From assembly GCA_964020085.1 (NCBI GenBank), contig OZ026608.1, positions 1,082,381 to 1,146,380 of the forward strand: DNA of 64,000 bases. Reading direction: 5' to 3'. The number at the start of each line of letters is the position of its first letter. Positions within the stretch are counted from its first letter, which is position 1. A program made the translations under genes and the position numbers. Below the pieces are notes generated by a model. It did not search any database. It was not told the origin of the DNA and saw nothing but the letters and a program-made list of their open reading frames with translations. Origin of the DNA: Micromussa lordhowensis. Lineage: Eukaryota > Cnidaria > Anthozoa > Scleractinia > Lobophylliidae. Shown piece after piece: positions 35,801-50,590 of the stretch.

Positions 35801-38800
35801 TACTATTATTAGTCTCAAAGCACAGATATTCATTTGAACCAGACAACTTGATTTCACTCTGCGGCTCCATCTTAAGTAAGGTGCATATTTTGTAATGTTG
35901 TGAATAGCCTTTAATTAATGGCCAATATCTGCACTGGGCAACAGCAAATATGCATTATTCTAACATGGATAGTGAGAGCAATCACTAAAGTTCTCAAAAA
36001 AGCCATAAAATGTTTGGGGACCTCAACATTTTTTATGTGCTGGCATACTGTTTAAATAGGACTTCACGAATTTTGGCCACTTTATGAGCATTCACTAAAA
36101 CACAAAAACCATTTTTCTGTCTTAACCTAACACGAAACTAGCAAGAAATATCTACCTTAGTATTTTCCTATCAATATGCAGTATAAATTCGGCGAAAAAG
36201 AGCACTTGAGACTGAAGTACATTTGTGACATTCTCTCGATATCGAAAAAATGCGGAAGAAGAAGATTCAACGCATAAGTTCCCTCAACTTGGGTTTTCAG
36301 GCGTAAAATAAAATTGAAACAAGAAACACCTACTACATACAGCGATTACACATGTCACTTGGACGCGATTTTGCGCTCTCTTTGATTCTTGGATTGAAGA
36401 AATGTCCATGCAGTTTTGTGCCATCTGTTCCGTTGCTTCGACCCGAAGTTTAAAGAGAATATCCATTGCCATCCCGCCTTCATCAGAGATATCAACAGCT
36501 GTCGAAAAGGCTACTCAAAAGGCCGTTTAAAATCCAGGGAGAGTGATCACTTTAACATACAGTTTGCTTTTTAAATCCCATCACAAAAACACTCCGCCAG
36601 GTCCACTTAGACATTGAAAACTCAGCGGTTACGCCTTGTAATCCGATAACTAAGTCATGTATGGTTTCACGAATTGTACCGCTTAATATCGACAAAGATG
36701 GCGGAATGTTTTGTGGTGTGTTTTGTAAGAAATTTGTATCCTATAACACTCACAGCAGTGATAGCTCTTCCTGGATTTTTAACGGCCTTGTGAGTAGCTG
36801 TTTCGACAAATGTTGATATCTCTGATGACGAAAGCGGGATGGCAAAGGACATTCTCTTTAAACCTCGGGTCGAAGCAACCGTCGCCGAAACAGATGCAAC
36901 AAAACTGGACATTTCGCGGTCCAAGAATCAGCGACAGTCACAAAAATTGCATCCAAGTGACATGTATGTAGTAGGTATTTCATGTTTCCATTGTACTTTA
37001 CGCCAGAAAACCTAAGTGTAAGGAGCTTCTACGTTGAATCTTCTTCTGCCGCGTTTTATCGATAACCGTGAGAAGTAGCTCTGAAAATATTTGACAGAAA
37101 TGTCTCAAGTGCTTCTTTTCGCCGAATTTATACTGGATATTGATAGGAAAATACTTAGGTAGATATTTCTTGTTGATTTCAAGTTAGGTTAACACAAAAA
37201 ATAGCTTCCGTGTTCTAGTGAATGTCCATTACATGGCCAAAAATCGTGAAATCCTATGTAAAGAGTATGCCAGCACAGAAAAAATGTTGAGGTCCCCAAA
37301 CATTTTATGGCTCTTTTGAGAACTTTAGTGATTGCTTTCACTATCCATGTTAGAATAATGCGTATTTGCTGTTGCCCAGTGCAGATATTTGCCATTACTT
37401 AAAGGCTATTCACAACACTACAAAATATGTACCTTACTTAAGATAGAGCCACAGAGAGAAATCAAATTGTCTGGTTCAAATGAATGTCTGTGCTTTGAGA
37501 CTAACAATAGTAGAACATGATCCAGTGGATTTCATTTTCACATGGCCTTTTTTGTTGTAGAAGTGCAAAATCAAAGACAACTAATTAAATATGCATAAAT
37601 TAGTGGCAAAGGGCCATTATTGGAGGGGTCCCCCTAACTTGAAGGTAATAAAATATTTTAACCTAAGTTCTTGGCATAATCATTTGCTCACCAAACCCAA
37701 CAATCATGCCAAGTTTGAGCAAAATTGGTGATTTGAGCTGTATCACCTCCTGCCTGGTTCTGCCTGGTTTTCTCATGGACACACTCTTAATAGTTGATGT
37801 CAATGACAAACTATTTTTTTCAATTTGTTCTCATAACGAAATAGTTGTTAGTGACATATTGCATGTTTTATTCTCCTTTAGTTCACTGTTTATCAAAAAT
37901 AATCCAAGGAACAGAAATATCTGAAGGAGGAGGATGGGAAGAAACTCAGAATTGGCTTATTGCATTGTAAGTTACTTCACATGTTCACACAGTCTGAAGT
38001 TCAATTCCAGACTAGGGAGTACAGTAAGAGTACACTTAGTTTACCATCAGTTGTGATTTGACAACCAATAGACTCTGAAAGAAAAAGACAAACAAAATGG
38101 ATCATTCTTCATTCTTCATATAAAATGGCGATGAACTTCTAAACATTTCAAAGTAAACCCCTCTATAATGTTTTTTGACACATTCTCCTAGATAACGGAC
38201 AGCAATGTATGAATGCAACCCTTGGTCTTTGGCCTCAACTTGGCCAAATTCCTACCTGGACAATATATTTTCTTGGTACCTGGAACATGCATGTAGACAT
38301 TGTCAAGTTATCAAGTTTCAGATGCCAAGTATCTTGGTATATTTTTGCAAAATGCCAAAGAATAAAATTATCATTTTTTGTGCAGCATTTTAAATCAGAC
38401 AGAATATCTTTTACAGTAAGAGGTTTGTTCCATCACATTTGATTGTTTATAGGGGAGAGTTGCCATCCATACAACAGAGCCATGTTGCCATTGCTCGATT
38501 AAGAAATCCTGTAAACCTGGGAAGGACACTTGAGGAGACCCATCTGGTTGTCTTGGTTCTCGCCCCAAGTAAAGCAGTAAGTACACAGATCTGTAGGACT
38601 TCTCCACCCAAGTTGAAACAAGAGTGTGTACATACAGTGCAAATTACAAGCGGAAGTGATAAGTCAATTCTCATCGTCATTGTCAATGCTGAAGTCCTTT
38701 GCTTGGATTCAAAACAAACATTTTTGTTTACAAGAAAATTGGCTACATCTACAGTCAAAGAAATCATATTGAAAAGACAACTGTTTATGAAGCAATGTTT

Positions 38801-41800
38801 CAAAGATTCCATTTTTACTCTTGGAAGCAAATACACCAATTGTGGTCTTGACTTTGCATGAGGAATAATTTTGCATTACAACTTCACCTCGATTTAATTG
38901 TGTCATTGCAAAATTGGTGAGACTGCTGTATTTTTTGCCTGAAGGCGCAATTCTATTCCTCTGGGCATTGAGTTCGAGTCAGTTTGAGAAGTGTTCGCGG
39001 ATAACCGAAGTAGCATCAAACAACTTCTGCTTCACTCTCTTGATAAAAGGTGAGATCTTAGTCCGGAAGCCCTTGAAACCAATTGAAAAGACAAGAACAA
39101 AGCAGTGAAGTTGTAAAGATATTCTTTTGTTATTGGCATGTAAATGAAGGCACAAAAATTCAAGGCATGCAATCAGAATTTTTCGTAAAACACGTCTAAC
39201 ATTGAGCTACATCTATGGAAATAGCTCGGTGTGAGAGCTTTAAAAAGAGATCTTAAATGACTCGTTTCGGTTACCCAAACTGGAAATAATTCATGTTTTT
39301 AACTTTGAGCGGCACGCTTATCAATTCGTACTTGCGTAACAAATCGAGAAATCAACATGGGTTTCGCTACGTCTGTGCATCATACATGACGGTACTCTCT
39401 AGTTGTCATAACAACTGACACGAACTGACCAATTGTGTTATTCGGTTCGTCTTACGAGCGTGCGGAGTTTTCTATTCTCTCTGAAGCGAAAGCGGCGATC
39501 AATTAGTCAATGTTTTTATTAATCATGTGACAACATTTTCGAGAATTGGCAATAATGGTGGCAAAGATAACCAGAAACCTGGAACATACGGTCTGTGTCA
39601 CAGCTATGAAAACTCCTTTGGAGCATTCAGAGATACCAGGACATCAGTTTTTGACGAGCTTAAAAAATAGTCGTGTGCATCATGTTCAGCTGGGATCAGG
39701 TGGGATGGTTACATGTACTTGTAGCTTACAATTATCATTTGATTCTCCAGCTAGCTTTCACTGTGTGAGCTGCCATCGGCCAGATAACAGAAGTGATTAA
39801 AAAATCATCCAACTAGAAATTTTCAAACAAAGGAAAAATATCTCACCTACTTCAAAGGTTTGCGGCATTCGGAAAAAGGGCCACACAATCGGCAAGTCTT
39901 CGACAAGAATAAGTAATGAATCCAGAACAATAGAGTGAATATATGAATTCTTAATAACCCCAAACTTTGGGGTACACACTTAAATCGGTGTGAAGTTGTC
40001 ATGTGTGCTTTCAAGTGTGAATCAGAGTGGACATTTTTTGTTCTTTAGAAAAAATTTGATTATTACTTTCACTTGTTTGAACCAGTTATTTTATTTAACC
40101 ACGGCTTTCTGGTAATCTATGGTTATTTTTTTGTAATAAAATTATAGAAAAAGATGCTCTGTGTATTCCAGCTTTAGCATTCTTCTTATGAAAGCACTGC
40201 TTATGTTCCTGTTTAATCTTTGTCTGTCAGAAAAGTACCAAGAACTCTTTAGAGACAGGAAGAACTTTTGCAACATTGCTGTCAAATATCGAAACAAGAC
40301 AATTACTCATTGAAGTGGAAACAGAGGAACAATTTAAGGTTTGCTCAGAACTAAGTAAAATAAAACGTTTTCTTGCCGGCTGTGCTTGGGAAAGAGGCAA
40401 GAAATGAAGTTCTCACACACTGAATGGGCTAGCTTGAATCAGGATATCAGATATCACACTCGGTCATGAGATCCAGTTTATTTTTCATATAAGAAGTAAC
40501 AGCTTTCCCATCCACCCATCCCCTTCTGTTTTTTTTTTTTGTCATTCTGCATGCAGTCATATTTTGAGAAGATGAGTTCACAAAGAAAGGAAGCACACTC
40601 CACTTTTGTTGGTACAAACATTGTATTACAGAGTGCACTATTGGGATGGTTTGGGTGTTGACGTCCGCTAAAGCACTGTGGCAATAATGTGTAAACTTTA
40701 ATGTTGTTTAATTAATTGGAAATTAATTAATCAAGCTTGCAGCAAGGTGAGTAGGATAGGGGTAATGCACGTTTTATGTAGTGCTCAGAAGTACCTACCT
40801 ATGTTACTTCTCAGATCACTTCACAAAGCTAAATATATTTGTTTCAGAAAGCCTCTTGCTCTCCTTGTGGTATTTTTCTCTCAAGAACAAAACCAGTAGT
40901 TGCTCTAAACGCATGTGCAGATTAATAAAGTTTGATAAAATGCTTGATAAAGTTTGAGTCTCATTTTGTCCACAGAAAGTGTTGTCTGATCGCAAAGACC
41001 TGCTCTCCAGATCGTATACAAAGATTAGACCAACTAAAAAACCTCCAACTGTACATGTCCAATCAAGGTCCTCCTTTATCCATAGAAAGGATGACCAAAA
41101 GGTATATGTAATCAAATAGCTAAGACTTTGTTTAACTTAAATATTTAACATACTACACACTGTTGGGTGTCCTGTGTGCCCACTGGCACAACAAGAAGAG
41201 ATGATGACACTGTTGGGTAATTCTATTCCTAACATTTGCATTCCAACATAGTGAACTACTTCTTAAATTGTGCTCAAACCAGAAATCCCTAATGAGTTTC
41301 TGCTCACAACTATAAGGCATTGTTATATCGATGGACCAATTCAACTCCTGCGACTAAATGTTTATTATTTTTAGTAATTTTTTGAGCAACAGGATATTAA
41401 TAATAGTGCAATAACCAAAAGTTTTGTTAATCAATTTGACAGAAATCAGAGCTGTTTTCCTTTGGAAGAGGGCTAATTAGAGACTTGAAAAGAAGATTGC
41501 CACATTATTTATCAGATTTTAAAGATGGTGAGTTGAGGGAGATTTTGCGCAGCAACTAAGACCTCAGACACTTCAAGATGTTACAGTCCTAACGTGGTGT
41601 TATGGGGATAAAACTAGACCAACTGACTTACGTTTAAGCATGAATCATTGAGCAGTGATGACTCTGGATGTTTGTGGAGTATGATGGACATAGCCAAGGA
41701 CACCTCTAGATTCGTGAATGCTCTTCCAATTTCCCAAGTGCACGATAACTGTGAAGTAAATTATTTTATAACTCTGCCAATGGAAGTTAATTTTCAACCA

Positions 41801-44800
41801 TGACCACTCGTTTCAAGATAAAATTCGGTGGGGAAGTGAAGTAAAGTAAACTTTGCTCACGCCACAAGTGCGCATTATTACATTATCTGCTCAGTTTGAT
41901 AGTGAACAGGGGTTTCATTAAAGGCAGGCACCTGGCAAATTGACTGGCTTTTCCCAGCTGATTCAGCCATCTAACTGAAAGTTTTACCTACAAAAAAGTT
42001 CAGTTTTATTAGTTTTGCGCTCCTGCTGAAAACATTAATGAAACACCTGAGTGAGTCTTTTCTAGCTATTCCATTAAAGCAGTTGAGAAATGCATTGAGT
42101 CACAAAAGAGGTACCGGTATTTATGTGATGGTACATCTCGGAAATTGTACCAAAATTTTAAAAGCTTGTAGAAATGATATATCATTGATAATATTATTTA
42201 TTTCAATCTTCTCTTGCCTAATGATCGGTTTCGTAACCCAATAGGAATAAGAGGTCGTCATACCATTCCTAAGCTGATCTCCACAACACTGTTCTTGTAC
42301 TTTGCCTGCCTTCTGCCATCTATTGCTTTTGGTGTCCTCAACAGCCGTAACACTAATGGACAAATTGGTGAGTAAGAACAGTACCTAGTAACATTGTATT
42401 TACTTTATCAGCAGCTCTTGAACAGTAAAACAAAGGCATTCATAAGCCACTGGGGCTCAGTCATGATTTTTTTTAACACTAGCTTGCAGTTGTTAAAGGT
42501 GTAATAATGCTACAGTGTATGCATTGGGTAAATCCCTTGTATGATTCTCTTTGCTCATAGAGATTTGTTTAATGGATAGTGTTATCTATATTTGGACCAA
42601 CACAGCCATGGATTAAGAGATGCAAATGCTGAAAGAGTGCAGGCGTGGATCCAGGGGAGGTGAAATGGGTGAATTTTCACCCTCCCCCCTTTTTCTGAGC
42701 CCCCTTCTTCCTTTTTTGCTTTTTTTTCTTATCCCTCGAATATTGAAATAATATTTTATTACATTATTACAAAAATTCACCCCCCACCCGCGCTTGGAGT
42801 GAATTACCCACCCAACTAAACAACACAAATAGCACAGTCAAGCTTGGCTCTAACTCCTGACACAGTGAAATGTTTTTTTTTTTTGATAAGCACACTTCCT
42901 CCAGATCTTGCTGCTATCAAAATATTAACCACTACCCTTACATGTTTGTTACAGATGTCCAGAAAGTAATTATATCACAAGCTGTGGGAGGAACATTATT
43001 TGCTCTCTTTGGAGGACAGCCCTTAATTGTCCTCCTTACCACAGCTCCACTGGCACTATATATAAAAGGTACTGACTACAGTCAGTGCCAAGAGTCGGTA
43101 CTTCAAAGTAAACAATTAGTACATGTGGTGATGGTTAACTTGCAAACATAGATTAAGTTTTTATCCAGCTTGAAATAACAATCAGAAAACCATCTGCCTT
43201 CACAGGCTGGATATGGGGTTTAGCTTCAGTATGGCTATTGACAGGTCCAAGCTTAGCAAGCTGGACTCTCTCCCTAGAAGATGCAAAGCCAAAGAGCAGC
43301 TTAAGACTGACAGAAATGGAAGAAAATAGTGGAGACCCTGTGCCTTCCATGGGATGAAGTGGATTAGACAGCAGTTACCATCATTAGGCCATTTCCGAAT
43401 TACCTTTAGCCTCTTTCTCAAAGCAAGTCTTGGTGCTCATCCTTTCATATGAAAATAAGGTTTTATTCACATGCAAATTAAACTCATTTTCATATGAATG
43501 GTTGTGCACCAGGCCTCGCTTTGAAAGAGAGGCTTTAAGCAACTCAGAAATGGTCTATTGTAGTTGCAGCTGTTAACCCTCCATGCTTTATAAACCAATT
43601 TTAACTCTCTAAAAGAAAACACCGCAACAAAGTGCAAGTTTTGCAGCAGTATTTTAATAAGAGAGATACTTACAGTATTACTTAATATGTCATATTAAAA
43701 ATTCAAATTGCTAATAATCTAATTCTCAAAACTTCTGATCTTAGATCTATTGCTTTGTTAAAACTCTGGTCACTGTTAACATCTTTTTTCTTGTCCTTTT
43801 TAAGTGATCTACAACATCTCAGCAGACTTTGATTTGGATTTCTTAGCACTATATTCTTGTACTGGCTTGTGGAATTCATTCTTCCTACTTCTTTATTCCA
43901 CATTTGGTCTTTCGCAGATTATGAAATGGTCAACAAGGTATGTTGGTCCTTAGATGTTACTTTAATCTCAATGAAAATATAAATATTGAGTTGTTAAATG
44001 CACTGATTTTCTAACCACAGATTACAAGCAATGCTGGCGTATGGTACTAATGTAGTGAAAGTTAATGTTTGTATAGTTTCAGGGGAAATTGAAAAGCAAA
44101 TTTATTTCTAATGGTTTGATTCTATGAAATTCGTTGAAAAAATAATGTTAAATCTGTTATGTAAGATTTGTTTAGTTTGAAGTACTGTAAAATGTAGCTA
44201 TCTCAGCTTACATGTAGCTAACAGCTCAGCTAACTCAGTTACCTGGATACAGGTTTTTGATTTACTTACTATCGGGTGTATGAAATGCTCGACATCTTGA
44301 ACTACTTTTCATTTCTCTGAACAGTTGAAGTTAGCGGGGTTTGACTGTAAATTTTCAACTGTTTTTAAATCATTGATCTTGTCTACAGGTCAACAGAGGA
44401 AATTTTTGCTTTGTTCATCTCTCTTGCTTTTACAGTGGATGCAGTCAGTAGTATCATTAAAGGTAACTTGGCATTTTCAGTTGTAGGTTTTGTTCTTTAT
44501 AAATTATTGGGAGCAACCATTTCAAGGATTTTGATTCAAGCTGCAATTAAATGGTTTTAGGGTTGGAAACTCCCTGCTACATAACAGTTAAACCTTTACA
44601 TATAATGGTGAATAGTATTGGGTGTGTGTAAAGGATACATTGCTTGGATAACTTGTTGTATATGCAGGCTCCATTCAAAGGCAATCCACATGCAAAATAA
44701 AACATTGTAATCTTATGCAATTTAATTACAGAATACTCAAGCCTTCACTGTACAAGTTCTTGCTGGAATTCCTCATCTTGTAGTATTGACCAGTCAGCTA

Positions 44801-47800
44801 ATAACTGTACTCAGCTCACTGATACTTCATTGTGTCACAGAGAGGGAGGTCTGTCTTATGCTGTAGTAAGCTTGGGAACAGTTTGGATTGGTCTTGCACT
44901 CTATAATTTTCGTAAGAGGTAAGCACTCCTTAAATTGTTCAACCATCACTGTAATGGAATTTAAATGACTGCACTCTGAAGATATTATGTACTTGTCTAA
45001 CAACTACATGTAGCTAGTCAGATTGATCACTGTCTCATGGCTGTAATTGCCGAATAAAAGTTGGTAATAACAGAATAAGAGACAGAGCCTGTGGGAAAAA
45101 ACTGTAAACAAGTAATTAATGTTTCTGCTTGGCTGAGCTCATGTAAATTGCACTGTTTTGAATTGTTGCTGTTTTTCAGTCCATTTCTTGATGCTGGCAA
45201 GCGAGAAGCATTGGCTGATTATGCACTTGTAGTTGCTGTACTTGTGATGTCTTTTGCGGCTTCATATTTTGTACGAGACATTCAAAGTAAGTATGGTATT
45301 GATCTCAATTAAACAGTTTTGATGAAATAGAATACCACTAATATTGATTTTAATATATTTTTGTTCTCCTTTATTGGCCAGTACTCACTGAAAGCTGTGC
45401 CTAATTTGATAACTCCATATATGAAAACACAGACTGGCAGAAGCTCTTGACGTTACTTACTTGTTCAATTTATTATTTCATTCTTACTGATTAATGACAG
45501 GGCACAAGTTTGAAGCAAGCAATACATTTTCCTTCTCTGCTGCTCCTCTCCATAAGCTGAGCTGGGGTGCCGTGTTTGCAGGTCTTGGTCTGGGTTTCTG
45601 TCTTTCATTACTATTTTTTATGGATCAGAACATCTCAAGTGCCATGGTTAATAACCCTGGAAATAGGTAAATAGTTGTCATTGTGTAGGTCAAGATAACT
45701 GGTAATCTATTAGTAATAAATTAAAATCACTGAGGTAATAGTCCTTCTCGACTTCATGACTTACAAGAGCTACAGTCTTGGTCAGAATAAAATAAGAAAT
45801 AAAACCACCCTGCCACCCAAATCAATGATGAACTGTAGCTAAATCCAAATCGTGTGGTTTTCTGCTGGACGAGGAACGAAAGAATTCTCGCACACGGCTG
45901 GGAGTCTGAGTACAAGTGTGCGGGGGAGGGGGGGTTAGGGGGGGATTGTAAGGTTCAGTTTTTGTTTTGCCGTCCACCATTGCCTGGCATGTCCCGCCCA
46001 CCAATGAAGTATTTTTAGAATGTATAAAGTTGAAGTGAAATTATTCTCTTGCTACGTTTTTGTGTCTTTTGTATGACAGCTATATTGTTATGTCAATAAA
46101 GGTCAGGCTGTGTGGTTTGGCTTGGCATGGTTCCCAGCAGTGTGAGAGAATTAGTGCTAAATGAACGAAGGGATGGTATTACTTTTTCATTTAAATGGTC
46201 CAAGATTGTAGTTTTCACTATGCAAATTCAGAATAAAATATTGAAGTCAAGTACAAGAATCGACACAAAACCTTAAAAAGTGTAAAAATAAGAATGTCTT
46301 AATATGTAATTTTATTTATTAGATGGTTAAGTTTTAATTTGTGCTGCAGTGCAAGTGATTTTTTGCTGCATTATCACGGCGAGTAATATTTGAAAATTCT
46401 TTCAAATTGCACTTGCCTAAAGGCTCATAAAATTTGAGAGACATTTCAAATATCATTCATGAGTATAGATCCTTCAAGGAGCTCAATCAAAGTATTTTGG
46501 GTTATTTTGACCATGTGCAAAATAACCTTTAAGGTTACCGTACACCTTCAGGGCACCTTTAGAGGTGTCTCATGTCCAGGTGATGTAGTGGGTCCGATTT
46601 AAACTGTAGAGACCTAAACCCCTATATCAAATTAAGCTTATAGAGCTGGCTATCACACTATACACATATACCAAGAATTTTAAAATAAAATGAATTTTCA
46701 AATTTTTCATGACCTTTAAATGTGAGCATCCAAATCATCTTTTGGTTTTCTTTTAAAAGCTAGAAGTCGAAGGGAATTTGTTCTTTGCCCTCAAATTTGG
46801 ACAGCAGCTAGTTTGACATATAAACAACAAAAATATGTCTTGGAAATTTTTATTGCCAAATATTTTTTCTCAGGGAGTGATTTTGCTACAATCACTCCAT
46901 ATCTTTTATCCTGTAACTTTTCACTGAAATTGAATATGTCAAATCGCGAACAAACTTTATTTTAGCACTTTGGGTCTGGAAACTGAGGGAGAAATTAAAT
47001 ATTAAGCTAACAACGAAGGTCGCTTTGACTTGTGGCTTTCAAAAGGTGACTCGGATGCTTGCATTTGCTTGTATCCAGGGTTTGCAAATAATGTTTGTCT
47101 TGCTTTTAGATTAAAGAAGGGCAGTGCATATCACTGGGACTTACTTGTAGTGGCAACAGTGAATAGCTTGTTGTCTTTGTTTGGCCTTCCTTGGGTGCAT
47201 GCTGCCCTGCCACACTCACCATTCCATGTCAGAGCTCTGGCAGATGTTGAAGATAGAGTAGATCGAGGGCATGTGTTTGAAATGTAAGTTCAGGTTAATA
47301 CAACATGCAGGTGTACAGCTAGCAGTGAGAACCTTGTAACTGTAACAATTACAACCACTGAAACCCCCATCATTAGATCACATGATATGTGCAGTCATCT
47401 TGTGGTTAAAGGCACTTGATTTGGCTAGCCACCCTGCTAATAAGACCAGATCTTCATGATGTTTTATTTTTCCATTGTACTAAGATCGCCTCTGTTATCG
47501 GTAATATTTAAAGGTGTGAGAATTAATTTAATAAAAGTAACAACTATGGTAAATGAAGACATAGTAGTCTTGCACTGTTGCGCATTGAGATTGTTCTAGC
47601 TGGCAGAATACAACAATTCATACCCCATGTTGGAGCAATCATTATAGCCAATTCATAGTTGGACACAAGGGTCTCTGACATTAAAGGCGGATAACTTTCT
47701 GTAATGCTCTCATTTTGCTTTTGGTGATTTATTACTTCACTCTCCTCCTCTCAGCAACTGGATTTATAGAACAGGGCAGGAAAAAACAAGTAAATTTTGC

Positions 47801-50558
47801 TCTTAGGCAATGAAAATGGAAGTTTGGTGGTCCAATGGGTTTCAGTAGTCTTGTTAGTGATAAAACTTCAAGATGAGCAAAACAATGAATTTAGTTGATA
47901 ACGCATGAACATTGCCTGCCTGTTGGGCAGGTAATATTTTACCCTGAGTGTAGAAACATAATGTTTGACTGCTAAACATAACAAAGTGAAAGGTGACTGA
48001 TGGCAAGATGTTTGTTTTTAGCATTGTGAAAGTAAGAGAAACAAGATTGTCTGGCTTACTCTCAAGTACTCTGATTGCCCTGTCCTTGCTTATGTTGCCG
48101 ACTCCACTCACGCTGATTCCCACTTCAGTACTTGATGGCCTGTTCCTTTTTATGGCCATCACTTCCTTGGATGGGAACCAGATGTTTGAAAGAGCACTGC
48201 TGTTGGTCACGGAACAGGTATGAAGCTGTGCATTGAAACAAACAACTCTTTGCAGATTCCTGTTGTATATGACTGTGCCAATAATTTGTGTGTAAACTTC
48301 ACTTAGCTAATAATCTTGCTTCAACTGAGTCTTTGGTTTATCTGGATCAGTTAACTTTCACATGCTTCAATTTGCTTTTGCAGCTGTTTTACTTGGCTGT
48401 TTCACTTGGTCTATCTGGTTTTCTTGGGAGGTTTACTTGATTCATTTGATTCTTTTGGCCAGTTTACTTGGCTTATCTGGTTCAGTTGGCTGATTCATGT
48501 GATTAAACTGGTTGACTTGATTAGGTTTTCCTGGTTCACTTGTTTATTCTGCTTGTTCAGTCATTAGTTTAGCTGGTTCACTTGGCTGGCTCAACCTAGC
48601 TCACTTGGTTTTCCTGGTTTATGTGGTTCACCCGGACATTGAACTTGTTTGACTTGGTTCACTTGTTGGCAGCATGCAAAGAAAGCAGTGGCAAGTGGAT
48701 TTTGTGGTTGCACTGAATTAGGTTCTTTACTTGGCAGACGGGATTTATTTAATATTGTTTTGGTTGGGGGGATATTAGAAAATGTTGTAACAGATGAAAG
48801 TATAATATTGATTTGATTTTAAAATTAATTATTCACAATAGTAAAAACAGTTGGGGGCTAGTGAGAATGTCGTTTGGGTTAGTGCATCACAGTTAAAGTT
48901 GCACAAGGGAAAAGTTCAACAATTTGTTTCCTTTGCATCTTGCTGGCTCTACTGACATTCCGTTATCTCATACAGCTGAATCTAGATTGTTTATCTTCAG
49001 TCAGGTACATTTAAACTTTAACACATTTGTTTGTCAATGAGCAATAGGGGATTCTTATTACATTGTATATTAGCTATTGGGTCTGTTTTGGTTCTTTAAA
49101 CATTTCACTGAAAAAAAAAACACTTACCTCTGTCTTGTAGGCTGCATACCCTCCAAACCACTACATTCGACATGTCCCTCAGAGGAAGATGCATTTATAC
49201 ACTGCGCTACAGTTCCTGATGCTTGGTGTCTTGTGTGGATTTGGATTTGCACCCCTGCCATACCTCAAAATGGTGTTTCCTGTTCTCCTCATGCTAATTT
49301 TGCCAATCAGGTGAGAACAAAATGCTTTTCCTTGAATATTTGTTAAATCAGGAGTCAACTGTACATTAAATGTGTGTTCTGGGGTAGGCATATTAAATGG
49401 GACGCAATCCACCGTAGGAAAAAAGATGGTGCCTGTACATTTTACCACAATACCTTGCGAACCCAACACAGCGTACAAGACACGAGGAAAGCCAAATTTT
49501 TACAATATTTGTCCCTGTACTAAGGACACTGTGTATCGTAGGTTTGAAGATTTTACAACCCTTCTGTGCCTTTTCACGAACGTTTTTACAGTTTTCGTAC
49601 GCTAATAACTGTGGGTAAATGTACCAGTCGCCATCTTTTTTCCTATGTAGGATTGAGTAGTTTTCAATTGAGTTTCGTAAAAGTAAACCAATCCCTTAAG
49701 AGTGGTTTTCACTAGCGACGGAGTCGGAGTCGTAGTCGGAGTCATAAGAGTGCTTATGACCTAGTGAAAACCGAAAATCGGAGTCGTAAGCGGAGTCATA
49801 AGCTCGACGGAATCGGAGTCGGAAGAATCAGAACGTTTCCATTTCTTCAGATTCCGTTTACGACTCCGTCGCTTACGATCTAGTGAAAACTGGACTGTCG
49901 GAGTCGGAAGCAGAAGCGGAAGAACCAACAAATCACAAGGCCCGGAATCGAGCATTGTGATTGGTTTATTCTTCCGCTTCCGCTTCCGACTCCGACAATT
50001 CAGTTTTCACTTGATCGTAAGCGACGGAGTCATAAGCGGAATCAGTGATCTGCTTCCGACTCCGTCGGTTTGATTTTCACTTGATCGTATCACTCTACGC
50101 TTCTGATTACGACTCCGACTCCGACTCCGTCGCTAGTGAAAACCAGCCTTTACCAATTAGACTACTGAAGGCAATTGCAAAACTAAAACCACAGTAATTG
50201 CCTGGTTACTTTCCACACTCAATTGAAAATCACTCTACTTGTAATTTAGGGAGAGTGTGTCCTCTAGATATAGTGATAAAACTGAAAATGTACTTTAATT
50301 AAACTGTCCCCTTGTCCACAGATGTCAATATGTTAGTGTAAGTAAGGTGAAGTTAAAGTCTGCATATGAACCAAGTGGCCCATCCCGGATTCTGTAGCAT
50401 GAAGTGACAAGGAGTATTTTTACCCCCCCCCCCCCCCCCCAGATGGGATGCTACATGTAGTCCATTACAGGGTTACCCCCGCATTAAATTTGCCGGTACC
50501 CATTTATACATCTGGGTGGAGAAAGGCATTGTGAGAGTAAAGTATCTTGCCCAAGAAT

Positions 50559-50590
<32 letters not shown>

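Noticed and set aside
38439..38861. 140-codon ORF suggesting a separate gene
   Set aside because: Its first third is SLC4A11 exon 38453-38576; the rest is read-through past a good donor (GCAGTAAGT).
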